From NCBI GenBank assembly GCA_965223165.1, contig CBDCVQ010000007.1, positions 372,001-436,000 of the forward strand: a DNA stretch of 64,000 bases, read 5' to 3'. The position numbers and the translations under genes were made by a program. Source of the DNA: JABDMH01 sp965223165. Lineage in GTDB: Bacteria > Bacteroidota > Bacteroidia > Chitinophagales > Saprospiraceae. The notes below the pieces were generated by a model. That model searched no databases, was not told the DNA's origin, and saw only the letters and a program-made list of their open reading frames with translations. Positions 15,542-25,571 of this stretch are shown one piece after another (position 1 is the first letter of the stretch; each line of letters starts with the position of its first letter).

Positions 15542-16968
15542 CGGTTTTTTGCTTGCTTGCGACTGACTACATCGATCGCAGCTACGATGGCCATCGCACC
15601 AAAGACAGGCACACTCGCCTTGTCCGAGTCCAAAAAATTATTCAGAAAGCCGTGGGAAAAATAGGTGATCAAGGACAGATATGCGATCACCAGGAGATGC
15701 CGATAGCCCCCCGGCTCCAATCGGTGATAAGCAACAAAGGCGGACCAAAACACAATGACTACCAGGATCACGACCGTAAGCATGCCGAGCACACCTGACT
15801 CCGCCAAAGGCCCTAGGTATTCGCTGTGCGCGTTGCCCACGTCACCAAAATTCGTACTGATGATCGTCAAGTCGCGCGACTGTTGGTAGGGGGCATACTC
15901 AAACATATAGGTGCCCGGGCCAAAACCAAAGATTGGGCGCTCCTTAGCCATCGCAAAGACCGAATTCCACCGATTGATCCGCTCAAGATTGGACGCGTCG
16001 GTGGTGATATTCGTGATCGACTCCACGTTTTCGACCAGGTTTTCACTCGAATCCGTACGATTGCCCTGGAGGCGCATCTTGAGGTCGTCAAAGCTGATGA
16101 AGAGCAGAAAAGCCACCAACAGGCCCCCGGTCATCACCAGCCACACACGAATTCTTAGGATCGTCAGCAACCAAATGCCCAGGGCGAGAAACACACTGAG
16201 CCAGGCAGCCCGCGAGTAGCCATAGATGAGCGAAACACTCAGTAGCACCAACATCACAAAGAAGATGGCACGCGAAGTCATCGTCCGTGATCGCTCGATC
16301 AAAAACCCAAAGACCACCGGTATGAAAAAGGCCAGGACTGCCCCCAGCTGGGTATGGTCCCGATAGAAGGGCTCCATCACCCATTGCGCCGCCTCCTCAT
16401 CCCAACCAAAACTGTTGTGTCTAAACAAGATATATATGACCACGGCGACCAGGGGTATCAGGTATGCCAGGAGGAACAGGCGGATGTTTCGCTCTTGCAA
16501 AAACAGGGTCGCCCCCGCAAAGTACACCGGCACGATAAACCATACCTTGGAAAGGATAAACTTGAATGATACCAGCGGATCCACACTGGTGAAGGCGGTC
16601 ACCAGCATCCACCCCAGATAAGCGTAGATAGCCAGTGAGATGGGATGGTACAGGATCTCACGCGGGATCACCTGCCGATGCAGTTGAGCCAATATCAAGA
16701 GGATTGTCATCCCAAATAGCAGGGGCTCGGTAGGCAGGTAAAAGGCCACCCCGCTCATGTCCAGCTCTTCTAGGTTGAGCGACAAAGGGGTCATAAAGAC
16801 GATGCCAAGTAGGAGTGCCTTGGGCCGAAAGAAGGCAAAAATGATGATCGCGGGTATCAAGGGCAGAGCCAGCGCGATCCATTGCTCAATATAAAGTGCA
16901 TAGCAAACCATCGCAATGAAGAGCAAGCTGCCCCCCAATACTCTGCGATCCAACAGAGATCCAGTCAT
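15538..16968 (-). CDS. O-antigen ligase/Wzy-type polymerase membrane protein
   Basis: The ATG at 16968 gives 476 residues; it overlaps the upstream chain-length gene by four bases (ATGA), which supports this start over the longer frame. The protein has about ten membrane segments and one large periplasmic loop near residues 290-385 containing the Wzy_C-type signature (ERINRWNSVFAMAKERPIFGFGPGTYMFEYAPY). Such proteins join sugar polymers to lipid A core or polymerise repeat units at the outer face of the inner membrane. Part of a polysaccharide export operon with the Wzz-like gene. Ligase and polymerase cannot be separated by sequence alone. Confidence 0.85.
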   Translation of the reverse strand: MTGSLLDRRVLGGSLLFIAMVCYALYIEQWIALALPLIPAIIIFAFFRPKALLLGIVFMTPLSLNLEELDMSGVAFYLPTEPLLFGMTILLILAQLHRQVIPREILYHPISLAIYAYLGWMLVTAFTSVDPLVSFKFILSKVWFIVPVYFAGATLFLQERNIRLFLLAYLIPLVAVVIYILFRHNSFGWDEEAAQWVMEPFYRDHTQLGAVLAFFIPVVFGFLIERSRTMTSRAIFFVMLVLLSVSLIYGYSRAAWLSVFLALGIWLLTILRIRVWLVMTGGLLVAFLLFISFDDLKMRLQGNRTDSSENLVENVESITNITTDASNLERINRWNSVFAMAKERPIFGFGPGTYMFEYAPYQQSRDLTIISTNFGDVGNAHSEYLGPLAESGVLGMLTVVILVVIVFWSAFVAYHRLEPGGYRHLLVIAYLSLITYFSHGFLNNFLDSDKASVPVFGAMAIVAAIDVVSRKQAKNR

Positions 16969-17954
16969 TCTGTACGAATGAAAGACCGATAATTGTCGCG
17001 GATAATCAGCAGCAGCATAGCAAAAACAAGTACAGAGAAGGTCGATGCAGCCACGATCAGCCACCGCACTGGATAAGCCTTCTTGTCGGCTGGAAAAGCC
17101 TGATCTACCACAAATTTCTGTGGGATGTCAATATCAACGTCGGCCAAAAACTGATTTCTTTTGCTCCGAAACCTCGCTATCTGATCGGTGATCAGATCTC
17201 GCCGTCGACGCAAGGCATCGTACTCATCCCCATGTGTGCGATTGATGTCCAGGAGGCGCTTGATCGCACTGATCGTCGATGGCGATGTCGCCTCTCCAAA
17301 GGCCTGCAACAACGATCCCCGCTCTTCGACACCGACCACACCCAATGCATGCAGACTGTCCATGTCCTGCTTGATCTGATCCAGCTCGCCCTGCAGGCGT
17401 TTGGATTCTTGATTGATCATATGCATGGACTCTCTGGCCCGGTCTGCAATCATTCGATTCTTGACCGTGTCCACGTACGCTGAGATGCTATTGGCAATCA
17501 CCGAAGCCTTGTTGGCATCCTCGTCCATGACCGAAATCTCCACCGCATTGTACTTGGTCCTCTTGGCGTTGACGTTGCCCCGGTAGATCTGTCGAATCTT
17601 AGAGCGAGCATGCTTCTCGCTGCGGTCCACCTCATAGTGCGCATAGAGGTCATTGTGGTTGATCACCAGATCTCGCAGCTCGTCCGAACCAATGATCTGC
17701 AGCAGCTGCTCAGCCTCCTCTTCTTCGCCAAAGTCAGAGATGTTGCCCCGCTTTACCCCACTCTCATTGAGGGTCAGGGAGTTGGTTCTCGCCGGATACA
17801 GAATGACGGTCGACTTGTAGTACTCCGTCAGTAAGAGGGAGACGAGCGAGGAGGCGATCATCGTGATCACAGCCACCACGATGAGGAGCACTCGGTTCTT
17901 CCAAACCAGGTTAAAAAGTGCACTCAAGCTTAGGTCTACACTTGGTCTCGACAT
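16965..17954 (-). CDS. Wzz/chain-length determinant-like protein
   Basis: 329 residues with membrane segments at about 20-42 (RVLLIVVAVITMIASSLVSL) and 293-318 (WLIVAASTFSVLVFAMLLLI) and a long coiled-coil periplasmic part between them, the typical Wzz topology. The first TM is followed by the expected YYKSTVILYP strand. No C-terminal tyrosine-kinase domain and no Walker motifs, so this is a kinase-free co-polymerase. It sets polymer length together with a polymerase. First gene of a coupled run with the ligase/polymerase and the beta-lactamase-fold hydrolase; overlaps the next gene by four bases. Confidence 0.85.
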   Translation of the reverse strand: MSRPSVDLSLSALFNLVWKNRVLLIVVAVITMIASSLVSLLLTEYYKSTVILYPARTNSLTLNESGVKRGNISDFGEEEEAEQLLQIIGSDELRDLVINHNDLYAHYEVDRSEKHARSKIRQIYRGNVNAKRTKYNAVEISVMDEDANKASVIANSISAYVDTVKNRMIADRARESMHMINQESKRLQGELDQIKQDMDSLHALGVVGVEERGSLLQAFGEATSPSTISAIKRLLDINRTHGDEYDALRRRRDLITDQIARFRSKRNQFLADVDIDIPQKFVVDQAFPADKKAYPVRWLIVAASTFSVLVFAMLLLIIRDNYRSFIRTE

Positions 17955-18170
17955 AGGCGGGATCTAAGATGTGCAAAAGTACTGATAAACCTACAATGTG
18001 CTCCGGGCGTGATCGCTACGGACCCTGCCAGGTGCTGCCGATATGGACGTAGGTAATGACTTGTACATTGTGGCTGTCAGGCACAAGAACCAATTACCAT
18101 ACCTGACCGTGTCAGCTATCGCCTAGGGAGTATCGTAGCACCGGTTGCATGGCGATTTCGGCGAAATCTG

Positions 18171-19616
18171 TCAAGTGCCCTTCACCAGGCCCAACAAGTG
18201 CCTCAGCTCATGGACGGGCACAAGTCGCATGACACCGGCCAGTAAGGACGTTGCCGCCAGGAACAGGATGGCCTGCCCCTGCCAGGAAGTATCCACTACA
18301 CCGATCAGCTGACACAAGAACCAACTGGTGATGGCAAACAACAAGAGGTGCAAGACAAAAAGAGGATTCACGCGCACATCAGTCTTGCGGATGGCAAGTC
18401 CAATGAGGGCCAGGGAGGTCAGGGTTTGTGTGACCAGAGTAGCATATGCTGCGCCCAAGGCATCCCACTGTTGGATCCATATCCAGTTGAGCACAAAATT
18501 GAGCAGGACACCTAGCACGAAGACTTGGTTCATCTCGCGGATACTCTCGTTGGCGGTGAGCAAGGTGCCGTATACATAGGATAAGCTGACTGCGATGTAA
18601 GTCGGCATGAGCCAACGATAGACCTCGTTCCAGTGGACATCGGCCTCAACGTACAACCAGGGTATAATCTGATCCGCGTATTGAAAACTGAGTATGGCAA
18701 CGACCGTCGAGATCGTCCACAAGAGTCGGGTAGCCATTGTTGCCAGTTCGCGAGTGGAGGCCAGCTCCCCGATCAGCTTGGCAAACATGGGGAGTAGCAA
18801 ACCGGCAAAAAGCACCCCGATCATGTTGAAGGCGTCCAGGATGCGATACGAAGCCGCATAAATACCAGCCTGCTCCTGGCCATTTGGCAGGAGTTGCTCA
18901 ATCATCACCCCGTCCATGCGAGTGTACAAGGTCATCAACAGCAAGACCAAGGCATAAGGCGCGCTTCTGCGCAGGAGCCACCAGATGAAGGGGCCATCGA
19001 TCCGCGCCCGCCGCCATCGCAATCCGATTTTGACCTTTAGCACCACAGTGGCCAGCAAGATGCTCGCGACGAAGGAGGCCATTTGGGCATAGACAAAGTC
19101 CATGATCACGAGCGATTGCTGGCTCAATAGCCAATAGCCGACGACGAGAATCATAATCAGTTTGTCAACCACCGAGAGTACGCTGTCCCACCGGTAGAAG
19201 CCACTGGCCGACAGGCTGGTGCGTAGCAGCATGAGCAAGCTTGCCAGGATCTGATTGAGGACAATGCACAGCATCAAGGGCCAGATCATTGGCTGATAGC
19301 CCAGCAGCAGTCCTGCCGCCAGGGTCACCCCGAGGAAGGCCACGGATAGAACGCCTTTCGCTCCAAGGATCTTGGGGAGGTACTTGGCGATAGCCTGGCT
19401 CCGCTTGCTAAATACCGAGTGATTGAAGTTTTGGATACCAAAATCATTGAGGATTTGAAAGAGGTATACCAGATTAAAAAGGGCAAAGTAGAGCCCGTAA
19501 GCGCTGGCCCCTACCTCATTTTGCACCGACCGGTCAATGCCAAAGACATACAGCGGCTTGATCATTAGGTTAAGCCCGATCAGCAGAATGACATTAGACA
19601 GGAATTTCTTTTCCAT
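18171..19616 (-). CDS. Polysaccharide flippase (Wzx/MATE-like)
   Basis: From the ATG at 19616 (MEKKFLSNVILLIGLNL) the protein has 481 residues and about 12-14 membrane segments, matching polysaccharide biosynthesis/export flippases of the MOP superfamily. The conserved early region FNLVYLFQILNDFGIQNFNH is present. These proteins move lipid-linked sugar units across the inner membrane. It is transcribed on the same strand as the Wzz-like gene, separated by 216 bp without a visible terminator, so it belongs to the same polysaccharide block. The longer frame to 19694 adds a poor N-terminus that would cross the divergent promoter region. Confidence 0.85.
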   Translation of the reverse strand: MEKKFLSNVILLIGLNLMIKPLYVFGIDRSVQNEVGASAYGLYFALFNLVYLFQILNDFGIQNFNHSVFSKRSQAIAKYLPKILGAKGVLSVAFLGVTLAAGLLLGYQPMIWPLMLCIVLNQILASLLMLLRTSLSASGFYRWDSVLSVVDKLIMILVVGYWLLSQQSLVIMDFVYAQMASFVASILLATVVLKVKIGLRWRRARIDGPFIWWLLRRSAPYALVLLLMTLYTRMDGVMIEQLLPNGQEQAGIYAASYRILDAFNMIGVLFAGLLLPMFAKLIGELASTRELATMATRLLWTISTVVAILSFQYADQIIPWLYVEADVHWNEVYRWLMPTYIAVSLSYVYGTLLTANESIREMNQVFVLGVLLNFVLNWIWIQQWDALGAAYATLVTQTLTSLALIGLAIRKTDVRVNPLFVLHLLLFAITSWFLCQLIGVVDTSWQGQAILFLAATSLLAGVMRLVPVHELRHLLGLVKGT

Positions 19617-19708
19617 GGAGACAGATCGAGACCCCGGATGGAAAGCGGATCTCATTGTTCCGTAAAGGAACATGAATTTCATAAATTCAGCCAAAATTCA
19701 AATTGACC

Positions 19709-21100
19709 ATGAGAGTAGTTGTACCCATTCTCTGTAGCCTTCTGATCTGCTGCCTATCCTCGAGCATCTTGCCAGCCCAGTCCTTTCATCTGCTGGTATT
19801 TAGCAAGACGGAAGGGTTTCGCCACGCTTCCATTGAGCCGGGCATCGAGGCCTTAAAGGGGCTAGCGAAGGAGCACGGCTTTACCCTCGACGCCACCGAA
19901 GATGCCGCTGTCTTCACCGATGACGGACTAGCCGGGTACGACGCGATTGTGTTCCTAAATACGACCCAGGACATATTGGACGAAGACCAGCAAAAAGCGA
20001 TGGAAGCATTCATACGCGGCGGCAAGGGCTTTGTAGGCATTCACAGTGCAACCGATACGGAGTACGACTGGCCCTGGTATGGTGGGCTGGTAGGCGCCTA
20101 TTTTGAGAGTCATCCCCGTACCCAGGAGGCCACGCTGGATGTGCTTGATCAGAGTCACGGCAGTACCAAAATGCTGCCCAGGACCTGGACTCGCACGGAC
20201 GAATGGTACAATTTTAAGCAGATGAATCCGGATGTGCACGTACTGATCACGGTGGATGAGGACTCTTATGAGGGCGGTACCAATGGGCCAGGACATCCCT
20301 TTGCCTGGTACCATACATACGATGGTGGTCGCGCCTGGTACACCCTGGGGGGACACACCAAGGAGAGCTTTAGCGAAGATCTATTTCTCCAGCATGTACT
20401 GGGTGGGATCAGATACGCGGCCAACCGGGAGATGCACAATACACTGACCGCCGCAGAAAAGGCGGCCGGATGGCAGCTGTTGTTTGATGGCAAAACCACC
20501 GAAGGTTGGCGTACCTACAAGAAAGACAAGCCAGGATCAAGTTGGGTGGTGCAGGACGGGACCCTAACTCTGGAGGTAGAGCCGACAGCCAATGGTCGGA
20601 CCAAGGCAAAAGACGGTGGTACGTTGATGACCATCGATCAATATGAAAACTATGAACTATCCCTCGAATGGAAGGTAGCACCGTGCGGCAACAGCGGGAT
20701 CATCTACAATATCCACGAGGCGCCGGAGTACAAACGCGCTTACATGACCGGACCTGAGATGCAAGTGCTGGATGATGCCTGCCATCCCGATGCCAAGATC
20801 AGGACACATCGGGCCGGAGACCTCTACGACATGATCGAGTGCAGCGTGGAGACCGTTCGACCGGCTGGCCAATGGAACCAGGTCCTGCTGCGGATCAACA
20901 ATGGCCAAACCGAGTTTCACCTCAACGGAACCAAGGTGGTGGAATTTGAAATGTATGGGGATGACTGGGCAGAAATGATCCAGGAAAGCAAGTTTAAGTC
21001 TATGCCAGGATTTGGCAAGTATCGCAAGGGACATATCGGTCTGCAGGATCATGGAGACAAGATCTCTTACAGAAATATCAAACTAAGGGCCCTCCAGTAG
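19709..21100 (+). CDS. Exported ThuA-DUF1080 fusion, probable sugar-glycoside hydrolase
   Basis: 463 residues starting at the ATG at 19709, with signal peptide (MRVVVPILCSLLICCLSSSI). Residues about 25-240 are a ThuA (trehalose utilisation) domain: LLVFSKTEGFRHASIEPGIE, FLNTTQDILDEDQQKAMEAF and GFVGIHSATDTEYDWPWYG. Residues about 260-463 are a DUF1080 (3-keto-disaccharide hydrolase) jelly-roll: GWQLLFDGKTTEGWRTY, CGNSGIIYNIHE, DLYDMIECS. DUF1080 proteins cleave 3-keto-glycosides made by oxidoreductases of the Gfo/Idh/MocA type, and such an oxidoreductase lies 4.5 kb away. The fusion is common in Bacteroidota. Located in the periplasm. It starts the sugar-use cluster and is convergent with the SDR gene. 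Confidence 0.85.
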   Translation: MRVVVPILCSLLICCLSSSILPAQSFHLLVFSKTEGFRHASIEPGIEALKGLAKEHGFTLDATEDAAVFTDDGLAGYDAIVFLNTTQDILDEDQQKAMEAFIRGGKGFVGIHSATDTEYDWPWYGGLVGAYFESHPRTQEATLDVLDQSHGSTKMLPRTWTRTDEWYNFKQMNPDVHVLITVDEDSYEGGTNGPGHPFAWYHTYDGGRAWYTLGGHTKESFSEDLFLQHVLGGIRYAANREMHNTLTAAEKAAGWQLLFDGKTTEGWRTYKKDKPGSSWVVQDGTLTLEVEPTANGRTKAKDGGTLMTIDQYENYELSLEWKVAPCGNSGIIYNIHEAPEYKRAYMTGPEMQVLDDACHPDAKIRTHRAGDLYDMIECSVETVRPAGQWNQVLLRINNGQTEFHLNGTKVVEFEMYGDDWAEMIQESKFKSMPGFGKYRKGHIGLQDHGDKISYRNIKLRALQ

Positions 21101-21230
21101 ATCGCCTTCTTTCGCACAAACTCATCACCAGAAGCTTACTTAGCTAAGGCTAGTAGAGTCTCTTCGATTTGGTGTGAAATAATAGTTTTCCAAGCTAGCC
21201 TTTTCAAATGTTACAGTCCTCTAGTCCAGC

Positions 21231-21947
21231 TTAACGTGCCTTTGGGATGGAAGGTCGGACCTCAATCTTACTCGGTAGTGTTCGGGCCGGCATCTTGAGG
21301 AGATCCACCACCATCTTACCTATGTCCTCCGGTTGAATTTTCCATGCATCGGCTTCGCTCGGCGTCCGATTGTTGAAGTGGGTGGCCACCGAGCCAGGCA
21401 TGATGGTGCTGACCTTGATGCCCTCTCTACGCAGATCTAGCATGACCGCTTGGGTGAAGCCGACCAAGCCAAACTTGCTGGCGTTGTACGCCGCGCCTCC
21501 GGCAAAGAAATTGGTGCCAGCCAGACTGGCGATGGTGATGATGTATCCCTTGGAATCTTTCAGTGCCGGAATTCCGGCCTTCACACTGTAGAAGACTCCC
21601 GTGAGATTGACATCGATGACCTCTCGCCACTGCTCCACACTGAGCAACTCGATGGGGACGAAGTGTCCAATACCGGCATTGGCGATGACGGCATCGAGAC
21701 TCCCATAGGTGTCCACGGCAAACTGGACGGATCGCAGCTGGTCCTCGTAGCTTCGTACGTCTGCCTGCACTCCGGCGATCCTTTCTTCACTGGTGTATGA
21801 CAGCTGCATGACGGCCTGGTCAATAGCTTGCTGACTTCGGCTGGTGATGACGACATTCATCTCCTCCTCGAGCATGGCTTGGGCGACCGCATATCCGATG
21901 CCGCGGGTGCCTCCGGTGATGAGGGCAGTTTTTCCTTTAAGATTCAT
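21231..21947 (-). CDS. Short-chain dehydrogenase/reductase (SDR)
   Basis: 238 residues with the full classical SDR set: cofactor loop TGGTRGIGYAV at 11-21, NAGIGH near 90, catalytic Ser near 138 and YNASK near 153, followed by the VSTIMPGSVATHF region. It reduces or oxidises a carbonyl/alcohol with NAD(P). It is the last gene of the xylA-MFS-SDR run, 71 bp after the carrier gene, with a perfect hairpin in the gap. The substrate may be a sugar or polyol from this pathway; a fatty-acid ketoacyl reductase role cannot be excluded from the sequence. Confidence 0.85.
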   Translation of the reverse strand: MNLKGKTALITGGTRGIGYAVAQAMLEEEMNVVITSRSQQAIDQAVMQLSYTSEERIAGVQADVRSYEDQLRSVQFAVDTYGSLDAVIANAGIGHFVPIELLSVEQWREVIDVNLTGVFYSVKAGIPALKDSKGYIITIASLAGTNFFAGGAAYNASKFGLVGFTQAVMLDLRREGIKVSTIMPGSVATHFNNRTPSEADAWKIQPEDIGKMVVDLLKMPARTLPSKIEVRPSIPKAR

Positions 21948-21962
21948 AGTACCTAGATAGAA

Positions 21963-21987
21963 ATGCCCGGGCCTTGATCCCGGGCAT
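21963..21987. terminator. Perfect hairpin between MFS and SDR genes
   Basis: ATGCCCGGG and CCCGGGCAT form a perfect 9-bp stem with a 7-base loop. On the minus strand it is followed by TTTCTATC, only a weak T run, so it may be a partial terminator or an RNA-stabilising element that lowers expression of the downstream SDR gene. Confidence 0.45.
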
Positions 21988-22018
21988 GTGTCGCAAAGTT
22001 ATTATGTTTTTAGCCTCG

Positions 22019-23542
22019 CTAATGGTGCATATCCACCTGTTTGTATCCACCTTTCCGCCTGAAGTAGAAGATGAGGAATAGATAACATGCAAGCATAATA
22101 ATTGGGAATATGGCGACCGTCGCCAGGGCACTCTTCTTCGCTGTGTTTTGGATACCCATGATCACGTCTTGATCTTCTTGGTCGGCCTCCGCCACACCGT
22201 CCAGATCCAGTGAATTATAGCGTCCGAATACACTCTTCTTCTCCACCGTGACGTAATCGGAGTGGTAGCTGGTATTGTTGCTCTGGTCATAAGCCAACAA
22301 CTGCTTGTCCACCTGTTTGTCCTGGAAGTTGCCCAAGAAGGGATTACCCACGATACCTACTGCCAGCATACCCACGCCTGCAATAGCGTTGAGTGTTAAC
22401 GCACCCCCTTTGGGAAACTGCTCAGCCACGATTCCGAGCGTCGTCGGCCAAAAGAAGGTCTTTCCGATACCATACAACGTGGCGGCCAGTAAGATGGCCA
22501 CGCCTGCCGCTTTCGAAAGGAAGACCAGGCCAATCGCTGCCAAGGCGGCACATACCGCCAGCAGACCCAGAGGCGTAAGTGCCTTCACTAGCGGACCGGA
22601 GGCAAATAGACGCAAGACGGCCATAATGAGGGAGGTATAGATCAGCACCCAACCCGCTTGTAGTCCGAGCTTGCCCATCTCTGTCTCCATCAGGGCCGTG
22701 ATCCAACTGTCGACCCCCAGCTCGGTAGTGGCAAGGATCGTCATGATCAGCAGCAGGAAGATATAGAGAGGTCTACCCAGTGATTTAGTGTATACCCAAA
22801 ATCCAATGGCGACAGCCATTACCAGGATCAACTGGACAATGTCGGCGATATTTAGGATCCTGCCCAATTCTCGGACGATCATGGCAGCTATGATAGCCGC
22901 ACCGATAGCTCCAACTTCTTTGAGCATGTCTTTGTATGGAATTCCAGCGGCCACACGCTCATTGATCGGAAAGGTCTTGTTGATCAGCATGGCAGCATAA
23001 ATGATCGTCGGAATAAGGATCAGTGCAATCTGCATCCTCCAAGCCAGCCCTGAGGCCAAGATCAGAATGATCAACCCGGCAAAGACCATCCCGCCGGGCC
23101 ATCCGGCATGCAGTATGTTCAGCCATTTGGTTTTATCCTTATCAAACATCGTGGCCACGATGGGATTGATGTAGGCTTCTACGCATCCACTCCCCAGCGC
23201 GAGCACGGCCGTACCTATGTACATGCCCCAGTAGCCCTTGGCACTGATGATCAGTATGGTCGACAGGGTGTGGCATATCAGACCAAACCACATGGCCACC
23301 TTGTAACCTACTCGATCGATGATCAAACTAAAAAGCACAAGGCTAATCGCCAGTGGCCAAAAACCGACGCCAAAAATCTCACCAATTTGTGTTTCCGAAA
23401 GGCCAAATTCTGGCCCCCATTGATTGGCCGTGAGGACCCTTGCAATGAAGCCAAAACCCGTGGCAATTAATGCAATGAAGCAGCCCCAAAATAGTCTCAT
23501 ATCGGGTGCCGCCGTGGCAGACGCAGCCGTAGAATCGTTCAT
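22019..23542 (-). CDS. MFS transporter, probably sugar or nucleoside
   Basis: 507 residues, 12 predicted membrane segments in two halves of six, with a cytoplasmic loop and an extra periplasmic/cytoplasmic insert near residues 415-455 rich in charge (DKQVDKQLLAYDQSNNTSY). The first-half loop IIDRVGYKVAMWFGL follows the MFS pattern. It lies between xylA and an SDR on the same strand, so a sugar is the likeliest cargo. A 157-bp gap separates it from xylA. Family certain, substrate inferred from context only. Confidence 0.85.
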   Translation of the reverse strand: MNDSTAASATAAPDMRLFWGCFIALIATGFGFIARVLTANQWGPEFGLSETQIGEIFGVGFWPLAISLVLFSLIIDRVGYKVAMWFGLICHTLSTILIISAKGYWGMYIGTAVLALGSGCVEAYINPIVATMFDKDKTKWLNILHAGWPGGMVFAGLIILILASGLAWRMQIALILIPTIIYAAMLINKTFPINERVAAGIPYKDMLKEVGAIGAAIIAAMIVRELGRILNIADIVQLILVMAVAIGFWVYTKSLGRPLYIFLLLIMTILATTELGVDSWITALMETEMGKLGLQAGWVLIYTSLIMAVLRLFASGPLVKALTPLGLLAVCAALAAIGLVFLSKAAGVAILLAATLYGIGKTFFWPTTLGIVAEQFPKGGALTLNAIAGVGMLAVGIVGNPFLGNFQDKQVDKQLLAYDQSNNTSYHSDYVTVEKKSVFGRYNSLDLDGVAEADQEDQDVIMGIQNTAKKSALATVAIFPIIMLACYLFLIFYFRRKGGYKQVDMHH

Positions 23543-23699
23543 GTTAGTTCGTATTGGTTAGCAGTTTTATCAATCAACCTAAATTAGGAAAACTATGCTA
23601 TTAATCCCGCCGTACCTACACCAAATTGTGATGAGGGCAACATTTGGCTGCTCCCAATGAAAAAATGATAATTCGACTACAGGGTGACTTGCCGCGCCT

Positions 23700-25028
23700 T
23701 TACAGATACTGATTGATTAGATTTTCCAGCCTTTCTTGCTTGCCACTGCGCATCTCGGGCTCACCATTCTCCAGGGCAAACTCTCGCAATTCTTCCAGCG
23801 TGAGTTTGGCATCCTCAAACATTTTTCCGTACCCGTGATCAAAGGAACTGTACCGCTCTTCGCGTAAGTTGCGGTAATTCGATCGGTTAAGGATCTTGCT
23901 GGAGATCAGCAAGGTGCGGGCAAAGACATCCATGGCCCCGATATGTGCATGGAAGAGATCTTCTAGGTCGGTCGAGTTGCGCCGCAGCTTGGCGTCAAAG
24001 TTGACCCCGCCCGGATGTAACCCTCCGGCCTCGAGGATCACCAGCATGCACTGCACCAGCTCGTATAGGTTGACTGGAAACTGATCGGTATCCCACCCGT
24101 TTTGATAGTCGCCGCGGTTGGCATCGATACTGCCTAGCAATCCGGCATCCGCCGCCACCTGCAGCTCATGCGCAAACGTATGGCTGGCCAAGGTCGCATG
24201 ATTGACCTCCAGGTTAAGCTTAAAATCACCTGCCAATCCATAGCTCTTCAAAAATCCGATGACGGTGGCCGCATCAAAATCGTATTGGTGCTTCATCGGC
24301 TCCATCGGTTTGGGTTCGATGAGAAAGGTGCCTGTAAAACCCTGCTGACGCGCATAGTCCTTGGCCATGTGGAGGAAGCGTGCCAGGTGCGCCTGCTCAC
24401 GACCCATGTCTGTATTCAACAGGGACATGTAGCCCTCTCGCCCTCCCCAAAAGACGTAGTTGGCCCCACCTAAAGCGATCGTTGCATCGATGGCATTTTT
24501 CACCTGCGTGCCGGCATAAGTAAGGACATGAAAGTCGGGATTGGTGGCAGCCCCATTCATATATCGGGGATGCGAAAACAGATTGGCAGTACCCCAGAGC
24601 AACTGGACCCCGGAAGCGGCTTGTTTTTCCTTCGCATATTCCACGATCGCTTGCAGCCTTCGCTCGGACTCGCTAATCGTATCACCCTCATCCACCAGAT
24701 CAAAGTCATGAAAGCAGTAGAAGGGAATGCCCATCTTGGTGATGAACTCAAATGCGGCATCCATCTTGTCCCGCGCCCGTTGATCCGGGTCTCCGTTGTC
24801 GAGCCACGGCATCGGCCGAGGACCGATACCAAAAGGATCGGCTCCCGATCCGCAGAAGCTGTGCCAGTAGGCCACCGCAAATCGGAAATGGTCTTTCATG
24901 CTTTTACCATCGACGACCTGATGTGCATCATAGTATTTGTATGCCAACGGATTGTCGGATTCGGGGCCCTCATATGCGATCTGGCCAATGCCGGGAAAGT
25001 ACTCTCGATCACCTATCACTACACTCAT
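23700..25028 (-). CDS. xylA: Xylose isomerase
   Basis: From the ATG at 25028 the protein has 442 residues, the normal length of class II xylose isomerases. It shows the catalytic His/Asp in [13 protein letters not shown] near residue 103, the metal-site Glu in [18 protein letters not shown] near 232, the second site [14 protein letters not shown] near 270 and the [20 protein letters not shown] block near 295. It interconverts D-xylose and D-xylulose (also glucose and fructose) in the cytoplasm using two divalent metals. No xylulokinase gene is beside it; instead an MFS carrier and an SDR follow. It is divergent, across about 540 bp, from the Gfo/Idh/MocA gene. Confidence 0.95.
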   Translation of the reverse strand: MSVVIGDREYFPGIGQIAYEGPESDNPLAYKYYDAHQVVDGKSMKDHFRFAVAYWHSFCGSGADPFGIGPRPMPWLDNGDPDQRARDKMDAAFEFITKMGIPFYCFHDFDLVDEGDTISESERRLQAIVEYAKEKQAASGVQLLWGTANLFSHPRYMNGAATNPDFHVLTYAGTQVKNAIDATIALGGANYVFWGGREGYMSLLNTDMGREQAHLARFLHMAKDYARQQGFTGTFLIEPKPMEPMKHQYDFDAATVIGFLKSYGLAGDFKLNLEVNHATLASHTFAHELQVAADAGLLGSIDANRGDYQNGWDTDQFPVNLYELVQCMLVILEAGGLHPGGVNFDAKLRRNSTDLEDLFHAHIGAMDVFARTLLISSKILNRSNYRNLREERYSSFDHGYGKMFEDAKLTLEELREFALENGEPEMRSGKQERLENLINQYL

Positions 25029-25571
25029 GCTTGGTTCTTCTTTTTGTCTCTCAATGTCGATTGATCTGCGCTGGCAGCGTTGAGGCAATGAAAATAATCG
25101 AAATCTCCATTTCCATCTGAAGCCAGCGGTAGAATATTGGAAATATCACTATCATTATATGCTCGTAGAAAGGGTGTGCTCACGCCATGCACCGCAGGGT
25201 GCGGGTTGGTCTTTCGACCGACTACGAAGAGCCGCTGATCGCCCAGATAAGGCCTGGCTAGACAGATCAGGACGATAGGGCGTTGCATTTTTTTTTGAAA
25301 TCCTGGTGCTCCAACGGTAGAGCTTCACATTATGTTGACTGATTCTAGTAGGATTTTGTTTGCAGACGGGGCGCAAGACATGACCGAACAATCTCGTAGC
25401 GTCGAGCATGACAATGCGAGAAGTGAGGGAACCGCGACAGCGGGTGGGTGGCTAGCCGTAGCTATGGCGAGCTTTGCGACGAAGTATGCGGACCACAGAC
25501 ATTAGGATCAACTACAAGATTTAGTGACGAAGCTCCACTTAGCTCGAGTGCCAGCCTAATCTATTAATCGA
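25029..25571. other. Divergent intergenic region of the sugar cluster
   Basis: No supported gene. It separates xylA (minus) from the Gfo/Idh/MocA gene (plus) and so should hold both promoters. An 8-10 base T run lies near 25288-25296, followed by a 59-base segment whose ends pair over 7 bp (AAATCCT 25298 with AGGATTT 25350) and which contains a D-arm-like GCTCCAACGGTAGAGC; the other tRNA arms are absent. Confidence 0.4.

Noticed and set aside
25298..25356. tRNA-like segment (7-bp closing stem and D-arm-like GCTCCAACGGTAGAGC)
   Set aside because: Only 59 bases long, no anticodon stem and no T-arm (no GGTTCGA-type motif); likely coincidence or a decayed fragment.
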